Part shown: positions 29,301 to 36,745 of the stretch, in pieces
Numbering within the stretch: the first letter of the stretch is position 1
How the letters are laid out: the number at the start of each line of letters is the position of its first letter
Assembly (NCBI RefSeq): GCF_001584165.1
Contig: NZ_CP013233.1
Location: 3,108,620-3,172,619, forward strand
Length of the DNA: 64,000 nucleotides
Source of the DNA: Collimonas arenae
GTDB lineage: Bacteria; Pseudomonadota; Gammaproteobacteria; Burkholderiales; Burkholderiaceae_D
Direction of reading: 5' to 3'
Made by a program: the position numbers and the translations under genes
Notes under the pieces: model-generated
What the model saw: only the letters and a program-made list of their open reading frames with translations
What the model was told of the DNA's origin: nothing
The model's database searches: none

Positions 29301-30673
29301 TGTTCGAACTGGGTCGCTTCGACGAGGCGGAAGTGAGTTTTCGTCAGGCACTCGACATTGCACCTGGCTATGCCTGTGCCCACAGCAACTTGCTGTTCTG
29401 CACCAGTAACAACGCCGATGTCTCTCCGGCAGAACTGTTTGCCGAGCACCTGCGCTTCGCCGAACAATTCGAGGCACCTCTGCGCCCGCACTGGCCCGCG
29501 CACACCAATTCGCGCGAGCCAGAACGCCGCCTGCAAATCGGCCTGGTCTCCGGTGACTTGCGCAACCATGCCGTCGCCTTCTTCCTGGAACCGATACTGG
29601 CCAAGCTGGCTTCGAACACCGCATTGTCGATCCATGCCTATTCGAACCACGTCATCCACGATGCCGTCAGCCAGCGCCTGCAAAGCCACGTCGCCCACTG
29701 GCACGCTATTGCCGACCTCAGCGATGCCGCACTCGCAGAAAAAATCATTGCCGATCGCATCGATATCCTGATCGACCTGTCCGGCCATACCGGCTCCAAC
29801 CGCCTGCTGACATTCGCTCGCAAACCCGCACCTGTGCAGGCCAGCTGGATCGGCTATCCGGGCAGCACCGGCTTGCGCGCCATGGATTATTTCTTCAGCG
29901 ATTCCTGTCTGCTGCCGCCCGGACAATTCGACGATCAATTCACCGAGAAACTTGCCTATTTACCGGCCAGCGCGACGTTTCTGCCCAATCCCGACGCACC
30001 ACCGGTCAATGCCCTGCCCGCACTCGACAACGGTTACCTGACCTTTGGCAGCTTCAACCGCCCCAGCAAACTCAATCCCGGCGTCATCGCCCTCTGGTCG
30101 CAATTGCTACGCGCCATACCGAATGCCCGCATGCTGCTCGGCGCCATGCCGACCGATGGCGATAACACGCAATTGATCTCCTGGTTCGCGGCTGAAGGGA
30201 TTGCAGTTGACCGCCTCGATTTCCATCCACGTGCCGGTATGGCTGACTACCTGACTCTGCATCAACAAGTCGATTTCTGTCTCGACACCTTTCCCTATGC
30301 CGGCGGCACCACTACCCTGCACGCATTATGGATGGGTGTACCAACCTTGACGCTGGCCGGTAACACCGTAGCAGGACGGTCTGGCGCAGGCATCCTGGCG
30401 CAGGTTGGACTGGATCAATTCATCGCACAAAGTGCAGAGGAATTCGTACGCAACGGCTTGACGTGGGCCGGCAACCCGGCAGCACTGGCCGAGATCCGCA
30501 GCAGTTTGCGTGAACGCTTCATCAGTTCACCATACAGTCAACCAGCAACCGTCGCCAATGGTCTGGCTGCTGCTTTGCGCACCATGTGGCAGCGCTGGTG
30601 CAAGGATGAGGCAGCTACCGTGATTCCATCAATCCCGCCAGACAACCGTCGTCCAACCGGGGGCAACCCATGA
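26333..30673 (+). CDS. Double-module TPR/O-GlcNAc transferase-like (GT41) glycosyltransferase
   Basis: A 1446-residue cytoplasmic protein with two complete modules. Module 1: TPR repeats about 25-275, then a GT41 catalytic domain about 285-650. Module 2: TPRs about 665-1055, GT41 about 1060-1425. Each catalytic domain shows GLVSGDLRNHAVAFF (His equivalent to OGT His498), IDLSGHTGSNRLL, GSFNRPSKLNP (Lys equivalent to Lys842), and GGTTTLHALWMGVPTLTL. By family it should transfer a sugar from a nucleotide donor to Ser/Thr of proteins; flagellin or a surface protein is a plausible acceptor, which is inference. The catalytic DNA is duplicated almost perfectly (27053-28275 and 29378-30600). MTASSAPQHLAD at 26333 is the chosen start because the open frame upstream runs into a terminator hairpin. 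The stop overlaps the next gene (ATGA). Confidence 0.88.
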   Translation: MTASSAPQHLADASQRKQRPIAVGAGPSAKQIDKVQLLLGRQRLDEAESAIRSLLVHFPRNGFCWKLLGVALWNQQRPADALLPMQEALRLMPTDAEAHKNLGVALLELRRYPEAETCLREALRLAPNSAEIHMSLGSVLQQSGRPDEAEAIYRSALKCHTVLAIPAGSLGDIYNNLGNTLRVKGCLTEAEASYLRSLELRPNVAQVYDNLGSALLELGKFSASQASFRQALQIAPAMASAHSNLLFCASNNADVSPAELFTEHLRFAEQFEAPLRPHWPAHTNSREPERRLQIGLVSGDLRNHAVAFFLEPILAKLASNTALSIHAYSNHVIHDAVSQRLQSHVAHWHAIADLSDAALAEKIIADRIDILIDLSGHTGSNRLLTFARKPAPVQASWIGYPGSTGLRAMDYFFSDSCLLPPGQFDDQFTEKLAYLPASATFLPNPDAPPVNALPALGNGYLTFGSFNRPSKLNPGVIALWSQLLRAIPNARMLLGAMPTDGDNTQLISWFAAEGIAVDRLDFHPRAGMADYLALHQQVDFCLDTFPYAGGTTTLHALWMGVPTLTLAGNTVAGRSGAGILAQVGLDQFIAQSAEEFVRNGLTWAGNPAALAEIRSSLRERFISSPYSQPATVANGLAAALRTMWRRWCNGQPAESFHAETSHSPNIEQELQNTLETVLQQAMQLHQAGHAQEAEMVCRAILESQPAHAKTNHLLGLLVAQSGDIAHALRHFQAALEADPVQGQYWLNFIDALILDGQIEKAEQYFRLGRDNGLEGEEIDKLEQRISAADISTHSLTELIPPLQLPRLSTAQQYIEHVQRLLSEERHAEAEKIIHWLPSQFPQDGSCWKLLGLTLWQQRRFEQALPPMLKAVKLLPRDAESQRNLGITQLALKRYGEAEASLRSSIEISPTYAEAHNSLGITLYETGRLDEAQACYRRVLQLRPDFADSYNNLANILKETGHLSEAAEMYSRFLQTHPDHAGVHDHVGCILFELGRFDEAEVSFRQALDIAPGYACAHSNLLFCTSNNADVSPAELFAEHLRFAEQFEAPLRPHWPAHTNSREPERRLQIGLVSGDLRNHAVAFFLEPILAKLASNTALSIHAYSNHVIHDAVSQRLQSHVAHWHAIADLSDAALAEKIIADRIDILIDLSGHTGSNRLLTFARKPAPVQASWIGYPGSTGLRAMDYFFSDSCLLPPGQFDDQFTEKLAYLPASATFLPNPDAPPVNALPALDNGYLTFGSFNRPSKLNPGVIALWSQLLRAIPNARMLLGAMPTDGDNTQLISWFAAEGIAVDRLDFHPRAGMADYLTLHQQVDFCLDTFPYAGGTTTLHALWMGVPTLTLAGNTVAGRSGAGILAQVGLDQFIAQSAEEFVRNGLTWAGNPAALAEIRSSLRERFISSPYSQPATVANGLAAALRTMWQRWCKDEAATVIPSIPPDNRRPTGGNP
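27053..28275 (+). repeat. Intragenic direct repeat, copy A (GT41 catalytic domain)
   Basis: Aligns without gaps to 29378-30600 at an offset of 2325 bases. I counted about 15 mismatches in 1223 positions, half of them in the first 80 bases. Few change the protein (for example Gly to Asp and Ala to Thr). Confidence 0.93.
29378..30600 (+). repeat. Intragenic direct repeat, copy B (GT41 catalytic domain)
   Basis: Second copy of the 27053-28275 unit in the same reading frame. Sequence similarity falls abruptly on both sides, where the TPR-coding DNA of the two modules is clearly diverged. Confidence 0.93.
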
Positions 30674-31797
30674 ACAGCCTCACAAAGCCGCCACAGATAT
30701 ATGTGACGCAGCCGCTGCTACCGCCTTTGGCAGAGTTCATGCCCTATCTGGAACGGATATGGGGCAACAAGATCCTGACCAACGGCGGCCCATTCCACAA
30801 GCAGCTGGAACAAGCCCTATGTGAATACCTTGGCATCAAGCATATTTCGCTGTTCACCAATGGCACACTGGCCCTGATCACTGCCTTGCAAGTACTGCGC
30901 ATCACCGGAGAAGTCATTACCACTCCCTATTCATTCGTGGCAACCGCGCACTCGCTGCTTTGGAACGGCATCAAGCCGGTCTTTGTCGATATCGATCCGG
31001 TGACGCTGAATCTGGACCCGGCAAAAATCGAAGCCGCGATTACTCCGCAAACAACTGCAATCATGCCAGTACATTGCTACGGCAATCCCTGTGACGTCGA
31101 GCGTATACAAAACATCGCAGACATCTATGGCTTGAAAGTGATCTACGACGCTGCCCATGCCTTTGGCGTGAAATCTGGCGATCAAAGCACGCTCAACCAT
31201 GGCGATCTATCGGTGTTGAGTTTCCATGCCACCAAGGTATTCAATACCTTCGAAGGCGGCGCCATCGTTTCACAGGACGCCAAAACCAAACAGCGCGTCG
31301 ATCATTTGAAAAATTTCGGCTTTGTCGATGAAGTCACCGTGGTAGCACCAGGTATCAACGGCAAGATGAGTGAAATCAACGCGGCATTCGGCATGCTGCA
31401 ATTGCAAGGCATCGACCTCGCCCTGCAGCAGCGTCGAGCAATCGACCTCCGTTACCGGGACGGCCTGGCGCGTGTGCCTGGTATTTCTTGCCTGCCGCTG
31501 ATGGAAAACCTGCAGCCAAATCACGCTTATTTCCCGATCTTCGTACAGAATGATTTTCCGCTGAGCCGCGATGCCCTGTATCTCAAACTGAAAAACCACG
31601 ACGTCTATGCGCGTCGCTATTTCTATCCGCTGATTACCGATTTTCCGATGTACCGCGGGCTACCTTCCGCAGCGCACGAAAATTTACCGGTCGCACGAAA
31701 AATATCGGGCCAGGTCATCTGCCTGCCTATCTATCCGGGATTGGCCGAAGAGCATGTCGACTTCATCGTTGAACTGATCGCTGACGAGCGTGGCTGA
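30670..31797 (+). CDS. DegT/DnrJ/EryC1/StrS family sugar aminotransferase
   Basis: 375-residue PLP enzyme that would aminate a nucleotide-linked keto-sugar. The PLP-binding Lys is in LSVLSFHATKVFNTFEGG near residue 190. The cofactor Asp is in VIYDAAHAFGVK near residue 160, and TNGTLALITALQVL lies near residue 60. It most resembles FdtB/WecE/VioA-type enzymes producing dTDP-amino-dideoxyhexoses. ATG overlaps the glycosyltransferase stop by four bases. Likely provides the amino sugar later N-acylated by the GNAT protein at 33521. Confidence 0.92.
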   Translation: MNSLTKPPQIYVTQPLLPPLAEFMPYLERIWGNKILTNGGPFHKQLEQALCEYLGIKHISLFTNGTLALITALQVLRITGEVITTPYSFVATAHSLLWNGIKPVFVDIDPVTLNLDPAKIEAAITPQTTAIMPVHCYGNPCDVERIQNIADIYGLKVIYDAAHAFGVKSGDQSTLNHGDLSVLSFHATKVFNTFEGGAIVSQDAKTKQRVDHLKNFGFVDEVTVVAPGINGKMSEINAAFGMLQLQGIDLALQQRRAIDLRYRDGLARVPGISCLPLMENLQPNHAYFPIFVQNDFPLSRDALYLKLKNHDVYARRYFYPLITDFPMYRGLPSAAHENLPVARKISGQVICLPIYPGLAEEHVDFIVELIADERG

Positions 31798-32540
31798 TGC
31801 GTAGCCTGGCGATCATGCAACCCTATTTTTTCCCGTATATCGGCTATTGGCAGCTGATACGGGCAGTCGATCGCTTCGTGATCTACGACGACGTGAACTA
31901 CATCAAGAGCGGCTGGATCAATCGCAATCGCATCCTGATCAACGGTGCGCCAGCCTATTTGACGCTACCGCTGGAGCAGGCATCGTCCCATCGACGCATA
32001 TGCGACATCAACCTTCAACAATCCGGAATATGGCGAAGCAAGCTGCTCAAGACATTGGAACTTACCTATCGGCGAGCCACCTGTTTCGATGAAGTCTTTC
32101 CTGTTCTGGCAGAGATCATCGGCAATCAAACAGATAATCTTGCCGAATTCCTGACGCATCAACTGCAAGCCCTTTCTGCTTTCATGGGCATCACAACGCA
32201 ATTCATCGTCGCCAGCAGGGATCATCAAAAAGCCAATCATGAAGGCCAGGCGCGCGTTATCGATATCTGCCGCCGCGAGAAAACAAGCATCTACATCAAT
32301 CCACAGGGCGGCCAGAATCTATACGATACCGCAATGTTTCTCAAGCAAGGCATCGATCTGCACTTCATCATCATGCAAGCGCTACCGTACCGGCAGGCTT
32401 CGCCAGAATTCTTGCCTTACTTGTCCATTGTCGACGCCTTGATGGCACTTGGCCCAGATGCCATCAAAACGCATCTTGATGCCTATCATCTGATCAGTCG
32501 CGAGCCGTCCAACACCTCTCAGGTTGCCTGCCATGCTTAA
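31797..32540 (+). CDS. WbqC-like family protein
   Basis: 247 residues starting MRSLAIMQPYFFPYIGYWQLI, the unmistakable WbqC N-terminus (MQPYFFPYIGYFQLI in relatives), followed by FVIYDDVNYIKSGWINRNRI. The family occurs in O-antigen and flagellin-glycan loci and is thought to act in amino-sugar modification, but its reaction is not settled. The ATG overlaps the preceding stop by one base. Confidence 0.9.
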   Translation: MRSLAIMQPYFFPYIGYWQLIRAVDRFVIYDDVNYIKSGWINRNRILINGAPAYLTLPLEQASSHRRICDINLQQSGIWRSKLLKTLELTYRRATCFDEVFPVLAEIIGNQTDNLAEFLTHQLQALSAFMGITTQFIVASRDHQKANHEGQARVIDICRREKTSIYINPQGGQNLYDTAMFLKQGIDLHFIIMQALPYRQASPEFLPYLSIVDALMALGPDAIKTHLDAYHLISREPSNTSQVACHA

Positions 32541-33519
32541 TACAAACCAAGATGCCATAGGCGGCTATCTCGAACTTGAGCTGCCGCAAGCGGTTCATCA
32601 ATTACATCGCGATGCGATTAAATTTCAGTCGGCCCGCGCAGCACTTCATGCGCTGCTGCTGGCGGGAAGACCCAAGCGCGTCTGGTTGCCGAAATACATT
32701 TGCAATGCGATTCCGGAAGTACTGTTCACGTTGGACATCGAATGCTGTTTCTATGATCTGGATCCGCAAATGGGCGTCGCCGCTTCGGTCAACATTGCTG
32801 ACAATGACTGGCTGTTGCACGTCAACTATTTCGGCATCTGCGGGCAGCAGCAACAGCTACTTGCAAGCCGCTTCGATCCTTCGCAACTGATATTCGATCA
32901 CTCCCAGGCTTATTTCTCACCACCAGGGAACGGCTTGGCGACGATCTATTCACCGCGAAAATTTTTTGGCATGCCGGATGGCGGATTATTGCTAACGTCG
33001 TTAGCTGTGGCAGAACCTGAGCAGTTGGATACACATTCACTGACACGTTGCGCCCACCTTCTGGCGCGGCTGCACTCCGTTCCTGAAGCCGGTTACGCCG
33101 CATTCCAGCAAGCTGAGCGTACGCTCAGCGATAGCCGGCCGCTCGGCATGTCTCCCTTGTCGCGCCGCCTGCTCGATAGCATCGACGGCGAAACAGTGCG
33201 ACATCGTCGCAACAGCAATTTCCAATTTCTGCATAGCCGTCTGAAACACCTCAATCGCCTGCCCATCGAGCCAAAAAATATCGATGGTCCATTGTGTTAT
33301 CCACTCCTTTGCAGCGCTACCGGCGTGCGCGAAACGTTGCTCGCCAAGCGAATTTTTGTTCCTTCGTACTGGCCGGAAGTAGCGGAGAGAACTGTGGCTG
33401 GTTCGATTGAACAGGATCTACTCGCAAACTGCTTACCGCTTCCCTGCGATCAGCGTTACGACCAGACAGAACTGCTGAGAGTGGTTGATACCTTGCTCGA
33501 TCAGCTGAGAGAAAATTGA
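32533..33519 (+). CDS. Divergent PLP aminotransferase-like protein (DegT-like fold)
   Basis: About 328 residues. The order of elements follows a fold-type I aminotransferase: FQSARAALHALLLA near residue 30, KRVWLPKYICNAIPEVLF near residue 50, LIFDHSQAYFSPP near residue 120, and SPRKFFGMPDGGLLL near residue 140, whose Lys sits where DegT enzymes carry the PLP lysine (compare SFHATKVFNTFEGG in the 30670 gene). It is shorter and far more divergent than its neighbour. ATG 32533 overlaps the wbqC-like stop; TTG 32524 is an alternative. Exact role unknown, probably sugar biosynthesis. Confidence 0.7.
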   Translation: MLNTNQDAIGGYLELELPQAVHQLHRDAIKFQSARAALHALLLAGRPKRVWLPKYICNAIPEVLFTLDIECCFYDLDPQMGVAASVNIADNDWLLHVNYFGICGQQQQLLASRFDPSQLIFDHSQAYFSPPGNGLATIYSPRKFFGMPDGGLLLTSLAVAEPEQLDTHSLTRCAHLLARLHSVPEAGYAAFQQAERTLSDSRPLGMSPLSRRLLDSIDGETVRHRRNSNFQFLHSRLKHLNRLPIEPKNIDGPLCYPLLCSATGVRETLLAKRIFVPSYWPEVAERTVAGSIEQDLLANCLPLPCDQRYDQTELLRVVDTLLDQLREN

Positions 33520-33520
33520 C

Positions 33521-34051
33521 ATGACACCCTATTTCAGAGAACTAGGCCATTCCGACCTGATACAGATCAACCGCTGGCGCAACACCCCGGAAACGGTGGC
33601 GCAATTGGGTTCGGCGTTTCGATTCGTCGGCATGGCCATCGACGAAAAATGGATGGAACACTATCTTTCATCCAGAAGCAACAACGTCCGTTTGGCAATT
33701 TGCGACAGCACCACTCAGCAGTTGGTTGGCGCGATGTACTTACTGAATATCGACTGGCTGCACCGCAACGCCGAATGCGCCATCTGGATTGGTGAAACTG
33801 AAGCGCAGGGGAAAGGAATCGGCCAACAGGCGATGCGGCGTCTGCTGGCCCATGCATTTGACGATCTCAACTTGCACCGTATCTATCTCAGTGTCTTATC
33901 CAACAACATCCGGGCGCTCAATCTATACAAGAAAATCGGCTTCAGCGAAGAAGGCAAGTCGCGCGACGCAATATTCAAAAACGGCAGCTATGACGATCTT
34001 ATCCAGATGGCGATTCTGTCGAACGAATACCACGATCTGGGGACGATATGA
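33521..34051 (+). CDS. GNAT family N-acetyltransferase (PseH/RimJ-like)
   Basis: 176 residues. Acetyl-CoA binding motif A is AIWIGETEAQGKGIGQQAMRRLLAHAF near residue 87, followed by LNLHRIYLSVLSNNIRALNLYKKIGF. The N-terminus (FRELGHSDLIQINRWRNTPETVA) matches acetyltransferases of nucleotide-amino-sugar pathways such as PseH. It probably N-acylates the amino sugar made by the 30670 aminotransferase. It starts two bases after the preceding stop and overlaps the next gene. Confidence 0.88.
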   Translation: MTPYFRELGHSDLIQINRWRNTPETVAQLGSAFRFVGMAIDEKWMEHYLSSRSNNVRLAICDSTTQQLVGAMYLLNIDWLHRNAECAIWIGETEAQGKGIGQQAMRRLLAHAFDDLNLHRIYLSVLSNNIRALNLYKKIGFSEEGKSRDAIFKNGSYDDLIQMAILSNEYHDLGTI

Positions 34052-34833
34052 AGCTTAGCATCATCGATTTCGAGCGGCAGATCGCAGAAACCGGCTTTGT
34101 CATTTTTGATCAAGTTGTTGCTCCCGATCTGGTCAAACGGCTACGCGCCGACATTCCGAGGAAACAAGATATTTGCCGTCATTGGCAACGAAAAAACGGT
34201 TTGGAAAGCGGCATGGACGGCGCCGCCCATCATATCGTCGGTGGCGCAGACGGCCTGGATGAGTATCTGTCCCATTTCTATCTCGATGTCTATATTCGCG
34301 CCTATTTCGACGGTGAATACATACTCAACTCATACGGTGCACTGAATAATATGCCGCGTTCAGAAAACGCCTATAGGCACGGGCAAAATTTCCATCGCGA
34401 CGTCAGGACCTATTCGCGTGATTTTCGCCTGATGCTCAACATGCTGGTCATGGTGGACGACTTTACCGTCGAAAACGGCGCAACCAAGCTGCTTCCCGGT
34501 AGCCACCTGAAAAAGGAAAGACCGGAAGAAGAACATCTGTTTGCCAACGCCGTACGCGCGATCGGCAAGGCCGGTAGCATCCTGTTGTTCGATTCCAATT
34601 TGTGGCATTCCGCAGCGCCCAACTTCACCTCACTGCCGCGCATGGCACTCACCTTGACATTCACCCGTCCATTCTTCAAGCAGCAAATGGACTATCCACG
34701 CATGTTGGGTGAAACATTTCCCGTCAACGAGAAAATGCGCCAGCTGTTGGGCTACAACGCGCGCGTGCCGAGCAGTTACGACGAGTGGTATCAACCACCG
34801 GAAAAACGCATGTACAAACCAGGTCAAGGTTAA
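34048..34833 (+). CDS. Phytanoyl-CoA dioxygenase (PhyH) family protein
   Basis: 261-residue putative non-haem Fe(II)/2-oxoglutarate oxygenase. The HxD iron motif is in GQNFHRDVRTYSRDF near residue 115. The distal His is in LLFDSNLWHSAAPNF near residue 190, and Arg in LPRMALTLTFTRP may bind 2-oxoglutarate. PhyH-like proteins in glycan loci hydroxylate sugars or acyl groups; the substrate here is unknown. The ATG overlaps the upstream stop (ATGA). Confidence 0.86.
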   Translation: MKLSIIDFERQIAETGFVIFDQVVAPDLVKRLRADIPRKQDICRHWQRKNGLESGMDGAAHHIVGGADGLDEYLSHFYLDVYIRAYFDGEYILNSYGALNNMPRSENAYRHGQNFHRDVRTYSRDFRLMLNMLVMVDDFTVENGATKLLPGSHLKKERPEEEHLFANAVRAIGKAGSILLFDSNLWHSAAPNFTSLPRMALTLTFTRPFFKQQMDYPRMLGETFPVNEKMRQLLGYNARVPSSYDEWYQPPEKRMYKPGQG

Positions 34834-34835
34834 TT

Positions 34836-35573
34836 ATGGAAAACATTTCAAGAGATCACAGCAACGAATATCAAGATAACGACGCTAGGCTATACGCCTA
34901 CGATTTCGATTATGTAGTGCGCCGCTACATGATGCGCACGCTCTCGCCCTACTTCACCAAGGGCAAGGCGCTGGAACTGGGTTGCTTCGAAGGCGAGACG
35001 ACCAAGCTGTACACCGAACATTTCGATGACCTGAGCGTGGTCGAAGCTGTCGATAGCCTGATTGCGGTGGCAAAGCGCAAGGTGCCAGCGACGGTCCGTT
35101 TTATCCATTCAACCATCGAGACGGCAGAATTGGAACCGGTCTACGACGCCATTTTCCTGGTGCACACGCTGGAGCATCTGGATCACCCTGTGAGCGCGCT
35201 GACGCGCATGCGCCAATGGCTGAGCCCGAACGGCCGCCTGTTTGTCGTCGTTCCCAACGCCAATGCGGCATCGCGCCAGATCGCTGTGAAAATGGGGCTA
35301 ATCGATAGCAACAGCGCAGTCACCGCCGGAGAGCTGGCACACGGCCACCGCTGTACCTATAGCTTGGATACGCTGGAACGCGACGTCCGGCAGGCCGGCT
35401 TGCACATTCAGGCTCGAGGCGGCGTATTTTTTAAACCATTCGCGAATTTCCAGTTCGACCAGTTGCTGGAGCATAAAATCGTCGACCAGGCTTATCTTGA
35501 CGGCTGCTATGCTCTCGGCATGCAGTATCCTGATCTGTCGGCCAGCATTTACATGGTGTGTGGCCGCTCATGA
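34836..35573 (+). CDS. Class I SAM-dependent methyltransferase
   Basis: 245 residues, MENISRDHSNEYQDND onward. SAM-binding motif I is KALELGCFEGETTKLY near residue 47, then AVDSLIAVAKRKVP, IFLVHTLEHLDHPVSAL near residue 105, and WLSPNGRLFVVVPNANA. Methyltransf_11/23-like, of the kind that methylates sugars or glycan chain ends. It sits two bases after the preceding stop and overlaps the next gene. A small-molecule or glycan substrate is inferred from context. Confidence 0.87.
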   Translation: MENISRDHSNEYQDNDARLYAYDFDYVVRRYMMRTLSPYFTKGKALELGCFEGETTKLYTEHFDDLSVVEAVDSLIAVAKRKVPATVRFIHSTIETAELEPVYDAIFLVHTLEHLDHPVSALTRMRQWLSPNGRLFVVVPNANAASRQIAVKMGLIDSNSAVTAGELAHGHRCTYSLDTLERDVRQAGLHIQARGGVFFKPFANFQFDQLLEHKIVDQAYLDGCYALGMQYPDLSASIYMVCGRS

Positions 35574-36700
35574 AAATCACCACAATCCCCCCTCGCTCCA
35601 CCGCCAAGCCAGTTCTGATTTTCCCGGCGGGCATGCCTCGCTCGCTGGAGTATCTGCGCAAGTCTCTCTCTGACGGCCGCGCGGTGATCGGCGCTTCCTC
35701 GCTGAACCTGGATCCGTCGCAAGACAAGTACCCCGCATGGTTAACCCTGCCCTATATCACCGAGCCCAATTTTCCCGCTGAACTGCAGCAGGCAATTGCG
35801 CAATTCGATATCGGCGGCATTTATACACCTAACCTTGTGGCCTGGGATTTCCTGAATCGAACGCTGCAAGAATTGGCGCCGGGAGTCACACTGGTGAACG
35901 CGTCACCTTCGGATACCGAGTTGCACGGCTACCGCGCCGCCTTCCAACAAGCAGGACAGTTATTGGAAACAACATTGACTCTAGCTTCCAATTTGCCCGC
36001 CAAGCAAGCAGCAACAAAGATCGAGCTGGCGGCATTATTGCGCCACGCCGATGTCATCCCCGGCATGTGCGATCATGAGAAATTGCGCGCCCTGTGTGAA
36101 ATTGCCCGCCACAGCCGGGGCGGCGACATCGTCGAAATCGGCAGCTGGTGGGGCAAGTCTGCCTTCATCCTGGCACGGCTCGCGCGCTTGTACCAGATCG
36201 GCAAGTTGCTGTGCGTTGATCCGTGGTCCAATCAGCATCTGGTGCAAAACGATGAACAAGGCATGGTGGATATCGTCTCGGCGCAAGTCGATGCCGACGA
36301 AGCGCTGGCCGTATTCGAGATGAATATTCTTCCGTATAACGCCAACCACGTCAATTATCTGCGCCTGCCATCGGTGGATGCGGCAACTCGATATCGTTCC
36401 GATACCACCGTCAACACCGCGACTTTTGGCTGTACCGATTACAGCGGCCGGATCGCCATCCTGCATATCGACGGCAATCACAGCTATCATGCCGCAAGCG
36501 CCGATATCGCCGCCTGGAGCGGCTTGGTGCTGGCCGGCGGCTGGATCATCGTCGACGACTATATCTGGCCATACGGCGACGGTCCGCAAAGAGCCGGTGA
36601 CGAATTCATGGCAGCGCATCAGGACAAGATCGACAGTGCTTTCGTCATGGGCAGCGCGCTGTTCATTCAATTGTCGTCGCCGCCGGACGGCAACGCCTAG
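35570..36700 (+). CDS. Two-domain protein: N-terminal pre-ATP-grasp-like region plus class I methyltransferase
   Basis: 376 residues. Residues about 12-130 (KPVLIFPAGMPRSLEYLRKSL ... GGIYTPNLVAWDFLNRTL) resemble the nucleotide-binding pre-ATP-grasp domain of carboligases, without a following grasp domain. Residues about 175-370 form a Methyltransf_24-like domain: IVEIGSWWGKSAFIL, LLCVDPWSNQHL, ILHIDGNHSYHAASADI, and WIIVDDYIWPYGDGPQ. Similar proteins occur with cephalosporin hydroxylase/macrocin-type methyltransferases in glycan clusters. Last gene of the operon; ATG overlaps the previous stop. Activity unproven. Confidence 0.75.
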   Translation: MKITTIPPRSTAKPVLIFPAGMPRSLEYLRKSLSDGRAVIGASSLNLDPSQDKYPAWLTLPYITEPNFPAELQQAIAQFDIGGIYTPNLVAWDFLNRTLQELAPGVTLVNASPSDTELHGYRAAFQQAGQLLETTLTLASNLPAKQAATKIELAALLRHADVIPGMCDHEKLRALCEIARHSRGGDIVEIGSWWGKSAFILARLARLYQIGKLLCVDPWSNQHLVQNDEQGMVDIVSAQVDADEALAVFEMNILPYNANHVNYLRLPSVDAATRYRSDTTVNTATFGCTDYSGRIAILHIDGNHSYHAASADIAAWSGLVLAGGWIIVDDYIWPYGDGPQRAGDEFMAAHQDKIDSAFVMGSALFIQLSSPPDGNA

Positions 36701-36711
36701 GGCGTCAGGAA

Positions 36712-36735
36712 CTTGACCATCGGCTGATGGTCAAG
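36712..36735. terminator. Hairpin between convergent glycosylation operon and nadC
   Basis: Perfect arms CTTGACCATC / GATGGTCAAG with a GGCT loop. No T-run on either strand, so termination strength is doubtful. Confidence 0.5.
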
Positions 36736-36745
36736 CCGGCCCAAC

